Shown piece after piece: positions 8,134-16,339 of a stretch of DNA of 64,000 nt. How positions within the stretch are numbered: the stretch's first letter is position 1; each line of letters opens with the position of its first letter. Below the pieces are notes generated by a model. That model was not told the DNA's origin. It ran no database searches and saw nothing but the letters and a program-made list of their open reading frames with translations. The position numbers and the translations under genes were made by a program. The stretch covers positions 62,001 to 126,000 of the forward strand of contig JABLXQ010000010.1 of assembly GCA_013178375.1 (NCBI GenBank), given 5' to 3'. This stretch comes from Gammaproteobacteria bacterium (GTDB lineage Bacteria; Pseudomonadota; Gammaproteobacteria; Pseudomonadales; Ketobacteraceae).

Positions 8134-8867
8134 TCGTTACACCACACTTTGTTTTTCTGCATCTGCATCGTACCGGTGGCCGCTTTGTTCGCCAGCTGTT
8201 GCTGGACCAGGTCGAGGGCAGCCGCGAAATCGGCTACCACTTTCCTGCGGCGCTGATTCCTGCCTCCCATCGCCATTTGCCGGTGCTGGGACTGGTGCGC
8301 GATCCCTGGGACTGGTATGTGTCCTGGTATGAATTCAACCGCGCCCGACCTCGTAGCGCGATTTTCACGGTGGCGTCCGCCGGCGGACGTCTGGATTTCC
8401 GCCACACGCTGCTGAATATGCTGTGGCTGGGCAGCGACGAGCCGCGCATGCGCCAACTGAAATCAGACATGATCGGGCAGCTGCCGCGCTCGATCCTTGG
8501 CAACCGGGGTGCCGGTATCACGCAGCATGATCTGGCGGGTTTTAACTGCGGGCAGACCGGTTATTACAGCTGGCTGGTGCAGCATATGTATGGCGCGCGC
8601 CTGCTGCAGCCGGATATGCTGCTGGGTCATTTTGAAAATCTGCGGGAGGATTTGCTGCGTCTGTTGCTGGAATCAGGCTGCAAGCTGACGGCTGCCATGG
8701 TGCAGACATTGCGCACGGCTGCACCTGCCAATGCATCCTGCCGTGGCATCACTGCCGAATATTACGACGCCGAAACCTGGCAGGCGGTGGCGCACCAGGA
8801 AGCCTGGATCTGCCGGCAGTTTGATTATCCGGCCAGCCGATCAGACAGCTTCGCGGTGCCGGAATAG
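8130..8867 (+). CDS. Sulfotransferase-family protein 2 of the lasso cluster
   Basis: 245 residues from the ATG overlapping the hydroxylase stop (ATGA), indicating coupled translation. The N-terminal FLHLHRTGGRF is a degenerate PAPS 5'-phosphosulfate loop (usual form HxPKTGGT), and LVRDPWDWYVSWYEFNR is the 3'-phosphate segment. The P-K of the consensus loop is replaced by H-R, so activity may be altered. It is not close to the sulfotransferase at 4773-5639. It is last in the plus-strand tailoring operon and faces the precursor gene, with only 16 bp between their stops. Confidence 0.72.
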   Translation: MIVTPHFVFLHLHRTGGRFVRQLLLDQVEGSREIGYHFPAALIPASHRHLPVLGLVRDPWDWYVSWYEFNRARPRSAIFTVASAGGRLDFRHTLLNMLWLGSDEPRMRQLKSDMIGQLPRSILGNRGAGITQHDLAGFNCGQTGYYSWLVQHMYGARLLQPDMLLGHFENLREDLLRLLLESGCKLTAAMVQTLRTAAPANASCRGITAEYYDAETWQAVAHQEAWICRQFDYPASRSDSFAVPE

Positions 8868-8883
8868 AGATCAGGAATAGACC

Positions 8884-9069
8884 TCAGGAATAACCCGGGC
8901 CGCCATCCGGATTGATGTTAAACCCCAACAGGGTTTCCCGCATATCCAGTTTTTTCAGGATCGGCTGTTGCCAGGTTTTACGCCGGACTGGTAGATCCTG
9001 ACGTGAGGTTTCCTCCAGGCCGGAATGCAGTGCAGATTCGGTGGGGTGGTTGCCGGTTTTGCGATTCAT
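8884..9069 (-). CDS. Lasso peptide precursor (61 aa, C-terminal Ser)
   Basis: Start ATG at 9067-9069 with GGAG eight bases upstream. The leader contains W33-QQ-P36-I-L38, which fits the YxxPxL motif bound by the B1 RRE domain, and Thr46. Taking Thr at -2, the core is residues 48-61, LGFNINPDGGPGYS, with an isopeptide Leu1-Asp8 ring; the alternative is a core starting at Gly49 with Asp7. The tail is only six residues and ends in Ser, the residue phosphorylated in paeninodin-type peptides by HprK-like kinases. The leader is unusually long (about 47 residues). It lies 38 bp downstream of three tail-collar genes on the same strand, so it is probably co-transcribed with them. Confidence 0.82.
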   Translation of the reverse strand: MNRKTGNHPTESALHSGLEETSRQDLPVRRKTWQQPILKKLDMRETLLGFNINPDGGPGYS

Positions 9070-9107
9070 TGGATGTCTCCGTTTGCAGTGATGCGAATCG
9101 GGTTTGA

Positions 9108-9641
9108 TCAGGGCCTTACGGGAAATGCACCATCCAGCGCAATGCAGAATTGCACGGCCAGCCAGGGCTGCTGGTTGGCGTGGGCCTGATTGCCGCCACT
9201 GTTCTGCAACGCCTGCGGAGACATGGGCACCAGATTCTGATTGGTTGGGTTTTCCTTGTACAGATAGAACTTGGGATCGGGTTCGCCACCAAACAACAGG
9301 GTGTTGTCGGGCGTGTCGCTGGCGCCGGGAAAGCCGTTGCCAGTGCAGTCGTGCTGATGCGTGGGCATCTGGGTCGGGAGCAGGGTAACACCGGCAGCGC
9401 CGCCGCTTTGGCCAAGTGTGCGCGGTGTCAGTCCATTGCCGTTACCGGCGCCCATCGGCGCACTGCCTTGCAGATTCGGCAGCGTAAAATAAGTGGTGTT
9501 GCCGCCGAACTGATTGCCAATCACTGCATACAGCACCTGATTCTGGCTCACTGGCAACTGCGCACCGTTGCAGCTGGCCCAGCCCTCTGGCACAAACATG
9601 AACGGCAACAAGCGGATCTCGCCAACAAATTGATCAGCCAT
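9108..9641 (-). CDS. Phage-tail-collar-domain protein 3
   Basis: 177 residues. Begins MADQFVGEIRLLPFMF, followed by PEGWASCNGAQLPVSQNQ, LYAVIGNQFGG and FTLPNLQGSAPMG, the typical tail collar fold (PF07484) as in microcystin-dependent-protein-like (MdpB) sequences. There are no other phage genes around it. GAGG precedes the ATG. Third gene of a three-paralogue run (10703 to 9108) and immediately upstream of the lasso precursor. Role unknown: tail-like appendage tip, secreted adhesin, or a carrier connected with the peptide. The family is seen directly; a link with the lasso system is positional inference. Confidence 0.85.
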   Translation of the reverse strand: MADQFVGEIRLLPFMFVPEGWASCNGAQLPVSQNQVLYAVIGNQFGGNTTYFTLPNLQGSAPMGAGNGNGLTPRTLGQSGGAAGVTLLPTQMPTHQHDCTGNGFPGASDTPDNTLLFGGEPDPKFYLYKENPTNQNLVPMSPQALQNSGGNQAHANQQPWLAVQFCIALDGAFPVRP

Positions 9642-9651
9642 GATCGTTTCC

Positions 9652-10170
9652 TCAATTTTGGGTGGGATAGATTCCCTGCAGGGCGATGATGTAATTGATG
9701 CAACAGAAGGGCATCAGATTATCGTGGGGCTGGTTTCCACCGGTGCTTGCAATGGTAGTGGGGGCCAGCGTTGCGGCTTTGCCCGGCTGGGGTACCGCGT
9801 AGACGGTGGTTGTCGCCTTGGCCAGAAGATTGTTCTGTGGGGTTCCAATACCACCTGCTGCGGAAATCGCCACCAACCCGTGGCTGTGTGCGGGAAGCTG
9901 GTTGGTGTTGAGCGTGACGGTTTCGCTGCCGCCGCTGCTGCCGATGGGGTAATTGGCAAGCCCCGGGCCTGCGCCCTGATGCAAAGGCAGCCTGCCGCGC
10001 AGATCCGGCAGTTTGAAATTATTGACACCATCGCCGCCATAGGTGGTACCCAGCAGCGTATACAACGCGTCGTATGCTGAAATCTGCAGGGTGCTGCCAT
10101 CGCACAGCGCCCAGTTTTGCGGCGCATAGTTGCCGGCAAAGAGCCGGATTTCGCCTAAGAACGGATCCAT
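9652..10170 (-). CDS. Phage-tail-collar-domain protein 2
   Basis: 172 residues from ATG 10168-10170, with AAGGAG seven bases before it (a GTG two codons upstream is less likely). MDPFLGEIRLFAGNYAPQNW, CDGSTLQIS, LYTLLGTTYGG and FKLPDLRGRLPLH are the collar-domain landmarks, followed by a conserved NQLPAHSHG loop. Paralogous to both neighbours. Spacing is 10 bp to the downstream gene and 23 bp to the upstream one, consistent with one transcript. The C-terminal part (CCINYIIALQGIYPTQN) matches the YIALxGxxPxR ending common in these proteins. Confidence 0.86.
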   Translation of the reverse strand: MDPFLGEIRLFAGNYAPQNWALCDGSTLQISAYDALYTLLGTTYGGDGVNNFKLPDLRGRLPLHQGAGPGLANYPIGSSGGSETVTLNTNQLPAHSHGLVAISAAGGIGTPQNNLLAKATTTVYAVPQPGKAATLAPTTIASTGGNQPHDNLMPFCCINYIIALQGIYPTQN

Positions 10171-10193
10171 GAACACTCCTTGTCGATACGGAT

Positions 10194-10703
10194 TTATGGG
10201 CGGGACGGATACAGCCCGGACAATGCGATTGCAAAACTGACAACCTGGTACGGCTGCATGTTGGAATGCGCAGAGGAACCACCGGTTGGCGCCACGGCCT
10301 GGCTGTTCAGTGTTGTTTGTGTGCCACCGGGCTCGGCGTAGGCCGAACCGCTGGTGACCTGGGCAAGATTCCGGGTAACTGCCACACCATTGCGATCACC
10401 CGCTTGGCTGGTGGCCATCAGTGTGTGCGTGTGCGCCGGCATATTGTTGAGAGTGAGCGTAACCGATTCGCTGCCGCCCACGCTTCCCTGGGGCACCCCT
10501 GCACTGGTCTGCACGGGCACCCGGCCGCGCAGGTCGGGCAATGCAAATGTGGTGGGCGCAGTGCCGCCAAACTGGTTGCCCAGCAGGGAATACAAAGCCT
10601 GATTCTGGTTGACGTTCAGGATCTGGCCGTTGCACAACGCCCAGCCCTTGGGGGCAAAGCTGAAACCCAGCAGGCGGATTTCACCTAAAAACGGGTCACT
10701 CAT
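10194..10703 (-). CDS. Phage-tail-collar-domain protein 1
   Basis: 169 residues with a strong GGGAGG site six bases before ATG. MSDPFLGEIRLLGFSFAPKG, CNGQILNVNQNQ, LYSLLGNQFGG and FALPDLRGRVPVQ define a tail collar domain, and NMPAHTHT marks the conserved loop. First gene of the three-gene run that leads into the lasso precursor. The 168 bp upstream (10704-10871) separate it from the divergent DUF6916-like gene and should hold promoters for both directions. Confidence 0.86.
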   Translation of the reverse strand: MSDPFLGEIRLLGFSFAPKGWALCNGQILNVNQNQALYSLLGNQFGGTAPTTFALPDLRGRVPVQTSAGVPQGSVGGSESVTLTLNNMPAHTHTLMATSQAGDRNGVAVTRNLAQVTSGSAYAEPGGTQTTLNSQAVAPTGGSSAHSNMQPYQVVSFAIALSGLYPSRP

Positions 10704-10871
10704 TGAGCACCTCCCTGTGATGCAAAGCTGAAACTGTCCTGACTTAAAACCCTAGACCTGATCGACGAAAACCGCCAACAGAAAATTGACATGACGTGGG
10801 CTGTCACCTAGAACTGAATCACCGCTTTCAATTCGACACCCATGAATATGCACAGGGACAAGGAGCAGCCC
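10704..10871. promoter_or_regulatory. Divergent intergenic region between tail-collar run and DUF6916-like gene
   Basis: 168 bp between two divergent starts, so it must carry the promoter of the collar-lasso precursor transcript (minus) and that of the small plus-strand gene. The stretch around 10740-10830 is AT-richer than the flanks. I could not single out confident -35/-10 boxes. Confidence 0.4.
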
Positions 10872-11195
10872 ATGGAAGGCCCCAGCCGTGATGATTTCGC
10901 CAGCAGTACCGGCCAGCTATACCATCTCACTCCTCACTCTGCCGATCATCGTCAACTGATCGCCATCCGTCTGGCACAGGTCAGCCCGCTCAAATCCTGC
11001 GGCGCCACGTTCGAATCCTTTTCGCTGCTGTTCGATGCGGACAAGACCGCCGGATTGCTCGGCCAAGGTACCTACGAACTGGCCAATGACGGAATCGGTG
11101 TACATCCCATTTTCATCACGCCCGTCCTGCATGCGGCCGGACAGGCGGACAAACACTATTACGAAGCGGTATTCACACGGCGCAAAGTGGACTGA
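10872..11195 (+). CDS. DUF6916-like small protein linked to tail-collar genes
   Basis: 107 residues from ATG 10872, chosen because AAGGAG lies six bases upstream; an earlier ATG at 10842 has no ribosome site. The sequence shows the pattern LIAIRLAQVSPL, SFSLLFDAD and QGTYEL, ending in YYEAVFTRRK. This resembles the small beta-rich DUF6916 family, which I recall accompanying tail-collar (MdpB-like) genes; I cannot verify that here. No signal peptide. Probably a partner or chaperone of the collar proteins; function unknown. Confidence 0.65.
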   Translation: MEGPSRDDFASSTGQLYHLTPHSADHRQLIAIRLAQVSPLKSCGATFESFSLLFDADKTAGLLGQGTYELANDGIGVHPIFITPVLHAAGQADKHYYEAVFTRRKVD

Positions 11196-11196
11196 T

Positions 11197-11694
11197 TCAG
11201 GCGATTTCCGGGCAGGGCAATGCGCGGGGCTCCCGTTCCATCCGCCAGTACAAACCCAGATCCTCGGCCTTGGAAAATCCCAATCGTTCATACAGTCTGC
11301 GGGCGGGATTGCTGATTTCAACGTGAATGCTGATGCGCTGGCCGGACTGGTCGCCTTCATCCAGCAATTGCTGCAGCAGTGCTGCACCAATGCCCTGGCG
11401 CCGGAACGATGGCAGCAGTGAAATATCGATGATGCGGATTTCAGCGGGCCAGCGTGCCACGTACAGACGACCGGCCACTGCGCCGTGTGCGATCACCAGA
11501 TCGAAGCGCGCACCGGCGTAGATGTCCTGGTAGTAGCGGTGCTGGGCATCGAACTGCTGCAGCAGAAAGCGCTGCTTTTCAGCATCGCTCCAGCCGGTAG
11601 GCTGCAGCTCATCCAGGCGCGTGCTGGCGTAGATGCTGAACAGAAGGTCGGTGTCGGTTGCGGTGATGGGGCGCAGTTGCAGCGGATCAAGCAT
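11197..11694 (-). CDS. GNAT-family N-acetyltransferase
   Basis: 165 residues from ATG 11692-11694 (MLDPLQLRPITATD). The acetyl-CoA-binding motif A is ISLLPSFRRQGIGAALL, followed by the motif B segment NPARRLYERLGF. Convergent with the DUF6916-like gene (1-bp gap) and divergent from the lasso cyclase. It could be a further tailoring enzyme for the peptide, a self-resistance enzyme, or a modifier of the collar proteins. The acceptor cannot be read from sequence. Confidence 0.85.
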   Translation of the reverse strand: MLDPLQLRPITATDTDLLFSIYASTRLDELQPTGWSDAEKQRFLLQQFDAQHRYYQDIYAGARFDLVIAHGAVAGRLYVARWPAEIRIIDISLLPSFRRQGIGAALLQQLLDEGDQSGQRISIHVEISNPARRLYERLGFSKAEDLGLYWRMEREPRALPCPEIA

Positions 11695-11785
11695 GGGATG
11701 CCTTCCTGGCAGTCGCAAATGCACAAGGTATAGGAAAGCGTTGTCAGGTTGTCCAGAAAATAATGACACGGAGGTTAACGCGGAC

Positions 11786-13753
11786 ATGAGTGATATTGCG
11801 GGCGTTTTTCACTGGCCGGGCATGCAGCCGGTCTCCTCGAACCTGCTGAATTCCCTGCGCCAGGGTCTGTCGGTGCCGGGCGATGTCACGGCCGGCAGCT
11901 GGCACGATCCGCTGTGCGGAATGGTGCAGATTGCCCGGCCACTGACGCCGCAGGATTTTTTTGATCACCAGCCGCTGCAGCATCCGGATGCTGGCGTGAC
12001 TCTGGTGGCAGCGGCACGGCTGGACTACCGCGAGGAGTTGTGTGAACGCCTGGGGATTGCCGCTGCCCGCTGCGAAACCCTGCCCGACAGTGAGCTGATT
12101 CTGGCGGCTTACCTGAACTGGGGCGAAGACTGCGTGCGTTACCTGGCGGGGGATTTTGCGTTTGCGATCTGGAACAGTCGTACACGCCGGCTGTTCTGCG
12201 CGCGCGATCCGCGGGGTGACATGCCGTTCTTTTTCGTGCATGAAGCGCAACGCCGTTTTGCGTTTGCCACAGCGCTGCCGGCGTTGCTGGCCCTGCCCGG
12301 CGTGGATACGCGGCTGAATCTGCGCATGCTGGCGGATCGCCTGACGTTCAATGGCGCGCACGATTGCACCCAGACTTTTGTCGAGCCGATTCAACTGTTG
12401 CCCGCAGCCCATTGCATCCGGATCGACGCGCAAGGTGTCGGGCAGCGCCGGTATTGGGATGCGCCACCGGCCCAGTCGCTGCAATTGCGCAGCAGCGACG
12501 AGTATGTCGATTGCTTTCGTGAACGGTTTACGCGCGCGGTCACCAGCCGGTTGCGGTGTGCGCGGCCCGTGGGTGCGCATCTCAGTGGTGGGCTCGATTC
12601 TTCTTCAGTATCGGTGCTGGCAGCGCAGGCGCTGGCGCAACGCAATGAGCCGTTGCAGACATTCACCCAGGTGCCGATTCCATCCTACCGCCATCAGTTG
12701 CGCGCTGGTGCCAGTCCGGACGATCGCCATCTGGTGACAAAGATTGCGCAGCAGCAGACGAATATCGTGCCGCATCTGGTGGATATCCAGAGTTTGACGC
12801 TGGAGCATGAGCTCGACACATTTTTCGCGTTGTCTGGGATGCCGCCGCTCAATCCGTTCAATCGCCTGTGGTGCGAACGCATTCAGCGTCAGGCTGCGCG
12901 CCAGCAGCTGGGCATGATGCTTACCGGCTCCGGCGGAAATTTCACGGTGTCCTGCGGTGTGATGGCTCCGCACCTGGATCAGTTGGCGCGCAGCGGACGC
13001 TGGGCGCGGCTCTGGCGCGATGTGCGGCAGGCTGCTGCCGTGCAGCAGGTATCCGCGCTGGGATTGCTGGCAAAACAGGCGCAGGAATGGCCGCTGTTTT
13101 CCAGCCTGGGCCTGTCAAACTTCCAGCGCGGCATGCGCCAGCGTGAGGCCGTGATGATGCGTCCCGCATTTGCGGATCAGATGCAGGTGGACGATCGGCT
13201 GACGGCACTGGATCGATCAACTGCCGCTTCCACCGCCACCTTTTTCGAGCAGTTGCGGCGGCAACGTGTGTTGCGCGCGCAGAATCAGTCACCGTTGTTC
13301 TGGCACACCATGGCGCGACAATATGGCGTACATTGCTGTGATCCCACCAATGATGTGCGGGTGGTGGAATTCTGCCTGGCCGTGCCCTACGAGCAGCAAT
13401 TCCACCAGGGCTGGGACCGGGCACTGATTCGCCACGCCATGGACCCTTACCTGCCGAAAGAGGTGATCTGGCGCCAGCAGCGGGGCAAGCAGTCTGCCGA
13501 CTGGATGTTGGGATTCGAACAGGATCTTGATCTGTTGCGGCGGGATGTGGACGCCATGCGTCATTCGCCCGTGGCCGCCGAAGTGCTGGACCTGGCACGC
13601 ATGCAGGCGTTGCTGCAAAACTGGCGCGGCGGCGCGGCCGTTTACAGCAACAGTGAGGAAGTCTATCACTCGTTGCTGTTGCGGGCCTGGCTGGTGGGGC
13701 GATTCATTCTCTGGTTCGAACAGCGCACTGCAGCGGTGGCAGCAGCGGCCTGA
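11786..13753 (+). CDS. Lasso cyclase (asparagine synthetase B homologue)
   Basis: 655 residues from ATG 11786, with GGAGG 11 bases upstream. The N-terminal glutaminase-like domain starts M-S-D-I-A-G: residue 2 is Ser, not the catalytic Cys of AsnB, so ammonia production from Gln is not expected. The C-terminal ATP-pyrophosphatase domain carries SGGLDSSS near residue 266. Lasso C-proteins adenylate the core Asp/Glu side chain and form the isopeptide with the N-terminal amine. Neighbouring B2, B1 and ABC genes make the lasso assignment firm. Convergent with B2, 7 bp between stops. Confidence 0.9.
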   Translation: MSDIAGVFHWPGMQPVSSNLLNSLRQGLSVPGDVTAGSWHDPLCGMVQIARPLTPQDFFDHQPLQHPDAGVTLVAAARLDYREELCERLGIAAARCETLPDSELILAAYLNWGEDCVRYLAGDFAFAIWNSRTRRLFCARDPRGDMPFFFVHEAQRRFAFATALPALLALPGVDTRLNLRMLADRLTFNGAHDCTQTFVEPIQLLPAAHCIRIDAQGVGQRRYWDAPPAQSLQLRSSDEYVDCFRERFTRAVTSRLRCARPVGAHLSGGLDSSSVSVLAAQALAQRNEPLQTFTQVPIPSYRHQLRAGASPDDRHLVTKIAQQQTNIVPHLVDIQSLTLEHELDTFFALSGMPPLNPFNRLWCERIQRQAARQQLGMMLTGSGGNFTVSCGVMAPHLDQLARSGRWARLWRDVRQAAAVQQVSALGLLAKQAQEWPLFSSLGLSNFQRGMRQREAVMMRPAFADQMQVDDRLTALDRSTAASTATFFEQLRRQRVLRAQNQSPLFWHTMARQYGVHCCDPTNDVRVVEFCLAVPYEQQFHQGWDRALIRHAMDPYLPKEVIWRQQRGKQSADWMLGFEQDLDLLRRDVDAMRHSPVAAEVLDLARMQALLQNWRGGAAVYSNSEEVYHSLLLRAWLVGRFILWFEQRTAAVAAAA

Positions 13754-13760
13754 GCCAGAT

Positions 13761-14231
13761 TCAGAACGCCTTCCCGGTCGCTGCCACCGACGCATACGTC
13801 GCCACAATGCCAAACGTGCGATGTCCGCGTCGGCCCACGATGATATCCGGTCCCACGCTGAGCCACGCGTGCGCGTTCAAATCGCCTTGCTGGCCGTGAC
13901 GCGCGCCGAAATGCACCACCCAGGGAATGTGCTGCCGGGCCAGTAAAGTTTTCGCCGCCAGTACCTGCACCAGACACTGGGATTGCCACGGCGTGATGCG
14001 CGCCATGCCGGCAGTGAGCCGGCCGATGTCCCGCGCCTGTTGCTGCTGGTCAGGTGATACCGGCACCGACAGTAAACGGTTGTGATGCGGCTGGCCCAGA
14101 TACCTCACCAGATACCGCAGCGGGATGAAGGCGATCGCGATTTTCGCCAGCGCGCTCAGCAGCACCAGCGCCAGCAACCAGCGTTTGTGCCGGTGCGGCA
14201 GTTGCCAGAAGCGTCGCGCCCGTCCACCCAT
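13761..14231 (-). CDS. Lasso peptide B2 leader peptidase
   Basis: 156 residues. Transglutaminase-like cysteine protease: Cys86 in PWQSQCLVQ and His121 in NAHAWL are the visible catalytic pair, with an acidic third residue downstream (GPDI). The N-terminal hydrophobic segment (LLALVLLSALAKIAIAF) could be membrane-associated. B2 removes the leader after B1 delivers the precursor. Starts directly after the B1 stop, so B1 and B2 are separate genes as in paeninodin-type clusters. Confidence 0.9.
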   Translation of the reverse strand: MGGRARRFWQLPHRHKRWLLALVLLSALAKIAIAFIPLRYLVRYLGQPHHNRLLSVPVSPDQQQQARDIGRLTAGMARITPWQSQCLVQVLAAKTLLARQHIPWVVHFGARHGQQGDLNAHAWLSVGPDIIVGRRGHRTFGIVATYASVAATGKAF

Positions 14232-14525
14232 TCAGGCCGGCTCCCGCACCGCAACAATGTCCTGTTCCAGCAATTCAGTGAGAAAGGCTCTTACATCGCG
14301 TTCGCATTGCGCGTCGGTCACTTCATATTCCTGCACCAGTCGCCGGCAAATATCCTGCAGCCGGTTTTCCGATTCCAGCAGATGCCAGATACGCTGGCCG
14401 ATGCCCTCCAAACCAAAATACTGCCCGGCCTGCAGGCTCATCATCACGGTTTCGCCATCGATGTCGCTGTCGATTACGCTGGTGCTGCGGGTGATCACGC
14501 TGTTGGGTCCGATCTTCTCTGGCAT
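14232..14525 (-). CDS. Lasso B1 protein, PqqD-like RRE
   Basis: 97 residues from ATG 14523-14525, preceded by AAGGAG at good spacing (an ATG six codons earlier lacks a site). A PqqD-type RiPP recognition element: SDIDGETVMMSL, QYFGLEGIGQRIWHLLE and a C-terminal helical half. It should bind the WxxPxL motif of the precursor leader and present it to B2. No separation from B2. Confidence 0.88.
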   Translation of the reverse strand: MPEKIGPNSVITRSTSVIDSDIDGETVMMSLQAGQYFGLEGIGQRIWHLLESENRLQDICRRLVQEYEVTDAQCERDVRAFLTELLEQDIVAVREPA

Positions 14526-14578
14526 GGGATTCTCCTTATCCACGGGTGTGGGTTGTCGTTTTTTTCTGGCAGAAATTT

Positions 14579-16339
14579 TTATGTCATGACGGCAGGATGC
14601 CTGTGATCGATGGTCGTGCGCACCCGGCCCTGTTCCAGTTCCACCACCTGATCGGCCCGCTTCAGCAATGCGGACCGGTGGCTGATGATCAGCACCGTGA
14701 TCTGTCCGCGCAGGCGCTCCAGCACGGTGGCAATGCGCTGTTCATTCTGCGCATCCAGCGCGCTGGTGGCTTCATCCAGAATCAGCAGGCTGGGCTGCAC
14801 CAGCAGCGCCCGCGCCAGCGCGATGCGTTGCCGTTCACCACCGGACAGCTGGACGCCGCGATCGCCGGTGACGGTGTCCAGCCCCGTTGGCAGCGTCAGC
14901 ACGAAATCTGCTGCGGCGCGCACAAGTGCTTCGTGCAGATCCGCATCGGTGGCATCCGGGCGTGCCCACAACAGGTTTTCGCGAATGGAGGTGTTGAACA
15001 GAAAAGTGTCCTGTTGCACGCAGGCTACCGCGCGGCGCCAGTGCAAACGTTGTTCCGGTTGCAGCAGCACGCCGTCAATGCGGATGCTGCCGCTGGTGGG
15101 CACGATCAGGCCCGTCAGCACATCCACCAATGTGCTTTTGCCCGCGCCCGAAGGACCGGTGATGGCCGTGATCCGGCCAGCCGGTAACAGAATGCGCACC
15201 CGATCCAGCGCCGGCTGCTGGCGCGCGTCGTATTGCACGCTCACGTTGTCCACCAGAATGTCGTGCCGCACGGGCCAGCGTGATCCAGCGGGTGGAGGTG
15301 CCGGTTCCGCTGCAATCCGGTGTGTGCGCTGAAGCGCCAGAATATCCTGTGCGGCGGGCAGCGCATGCAGCCACTGCAGCGTGTTTTGATGCAGGCCGGA
15401 AAACAGCGGCAGCAGTCGCGCCAGAATCAGGGCCAGCACCGCCAGTTCCGCCAGCGGTACATGCCAGATGCGCACGCCGCCATACAGAAACAGCACCAGC
15501 AGGGTGGCACCGCCCAGTTGCAGCCCCGCCGATGCGGCCGCACTGCCACGCTGGAACTGAAGTTGCCGTCTGCGCAGATCCGCAATGCCATGCCGGAACC
15601 GGTCCAGCAGGCGCGTTTCGCCTGCCAGCAGTTTCGCCAGCTTCAGGCCGTTCAGGCTTTCCTGCACACAGCCGTGAATGGCGCGATTGCTGCCACTAAG
15701 ATCGTGCCCCAGCGCGGTGGCCTGCGCGCGGAATTTTCCCAGCACTGCCAGCAGCACCAGCACACTGACCAGCGCCACCAGCGTCATGATGGGCGACAAC
15801 GCCAGTGCCGCCACCAGCGAGATCAGCATCAGCATCAGGGTGGACAGCGCGTTCAATGCGAAGCGTAAACCCTGGCCAATGCGATTGATGTCGGTGATCA
15901 GCATGTTGCTGTAATACGCGTGCGGTTTGGCGCTGACCAGTACCCACTCTGCCCGCATGATCCGTTCGAAACAGCGGGTGCGGTGATGATCGATCACTTG
16001 CGTTTGCAGGCGCAGCGTTTCCGTGTCGCGCTGGAAACGCAGTATTTCGCGCACCGCCACCAGCCCCAGAAATACCAGCAGCAATCCACCCAGCCCGGCG
16101 GGTATTCCCAGCCAGTGCATACCCTGCACCAGGTGATTTACCAGCGGATTGGCCGACGCAGTGCCCAGCTGCACCTGATCGATGATGGGTACCAGCAGCA
16201 ACAGCCCGACACCTTCGGCAACGGCAGTCAGCAGCATCAGCAACGCCAGCCGGGCCAGCGGCCAGCGTTTTTCGTCGCGCAGCAAATGCCACAGCGGTGT
16301 GAAACGGGTGCGCAGATCAGGCCGGGGCAATGGATTCAT
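14579..16339 (-). CDS. Lasso peptide ABC exporter (fused TMD-NBD)
   Basis: 586 residues from ATG 16337-16339, overlapping the upstream nucleotidyltransferase stop as ATGA. The N-terminal half has about six membrane helices. The ATPase domain has Walker A TGPSGAGKST, signature LSGGERQR, Walker B LLILDEATS and a switch His in ISHRSAL. Equivalent to the D protein of lasso clusters, which exports the mature peptide and confers immunity. No peptidase C39 domain, consistent with leader removal by B2. Confidence 0.9.
   Translation of the reverse strand: MNPLPRPDLRTRFTPLWHLLRDEKRWPLARLALLMLLTAVAEGVGLLLLVPIIDQVQLGTASANPLVNHLVQGMHWLGIPAGLGGLLLVFLGLVAVREILRFQRDTETLRLQTQVIDHHRTRCFERIMRAEWVLVSAKPHAYYSNMLITDINRIGQGLRFALNALSTLMLMLISLVAALALSPIMTLVALVSVLVLLAVLGKFRAQATALGHDLSGSNRAIHGCVQESLNGLKLAKLLAGETRLLDRFRHGIADLRRRQLQFQRGSAAASAGLQLGGATLLVLFLYGGVRIWHVPLAELAVLALILARLLPLFSGLHQNTLQWLHALPAAQDILALQRTHRIAAEPAPPPAGSRWPVRHDILVDNVSVQYDARQQPALDRVRILLPAGRITAITGPSGAGKSTLVDVLTGLIVPTSGSIRIDGVLLQPEQRLHWRRAVACVQQDTFLFNTSIRENLLWARPDATDADLHEALVRAAADFVLTLPTGLDTVTGDRGVQLSGGERQRIALARALLVQPSLLILDEATSALDAQNEQRIATVLERLRGQITVLIISHRSALLKRADQVVELEQGRVRTTIDHRHPAVMT

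Noticed and set aside
9108-11195. Prophage or tail-like bacteriocin
   Set aside because: Only collar-domain and DUF6916-like genes are present; no sheath, tube, baseplate, lysis or integrase genes.
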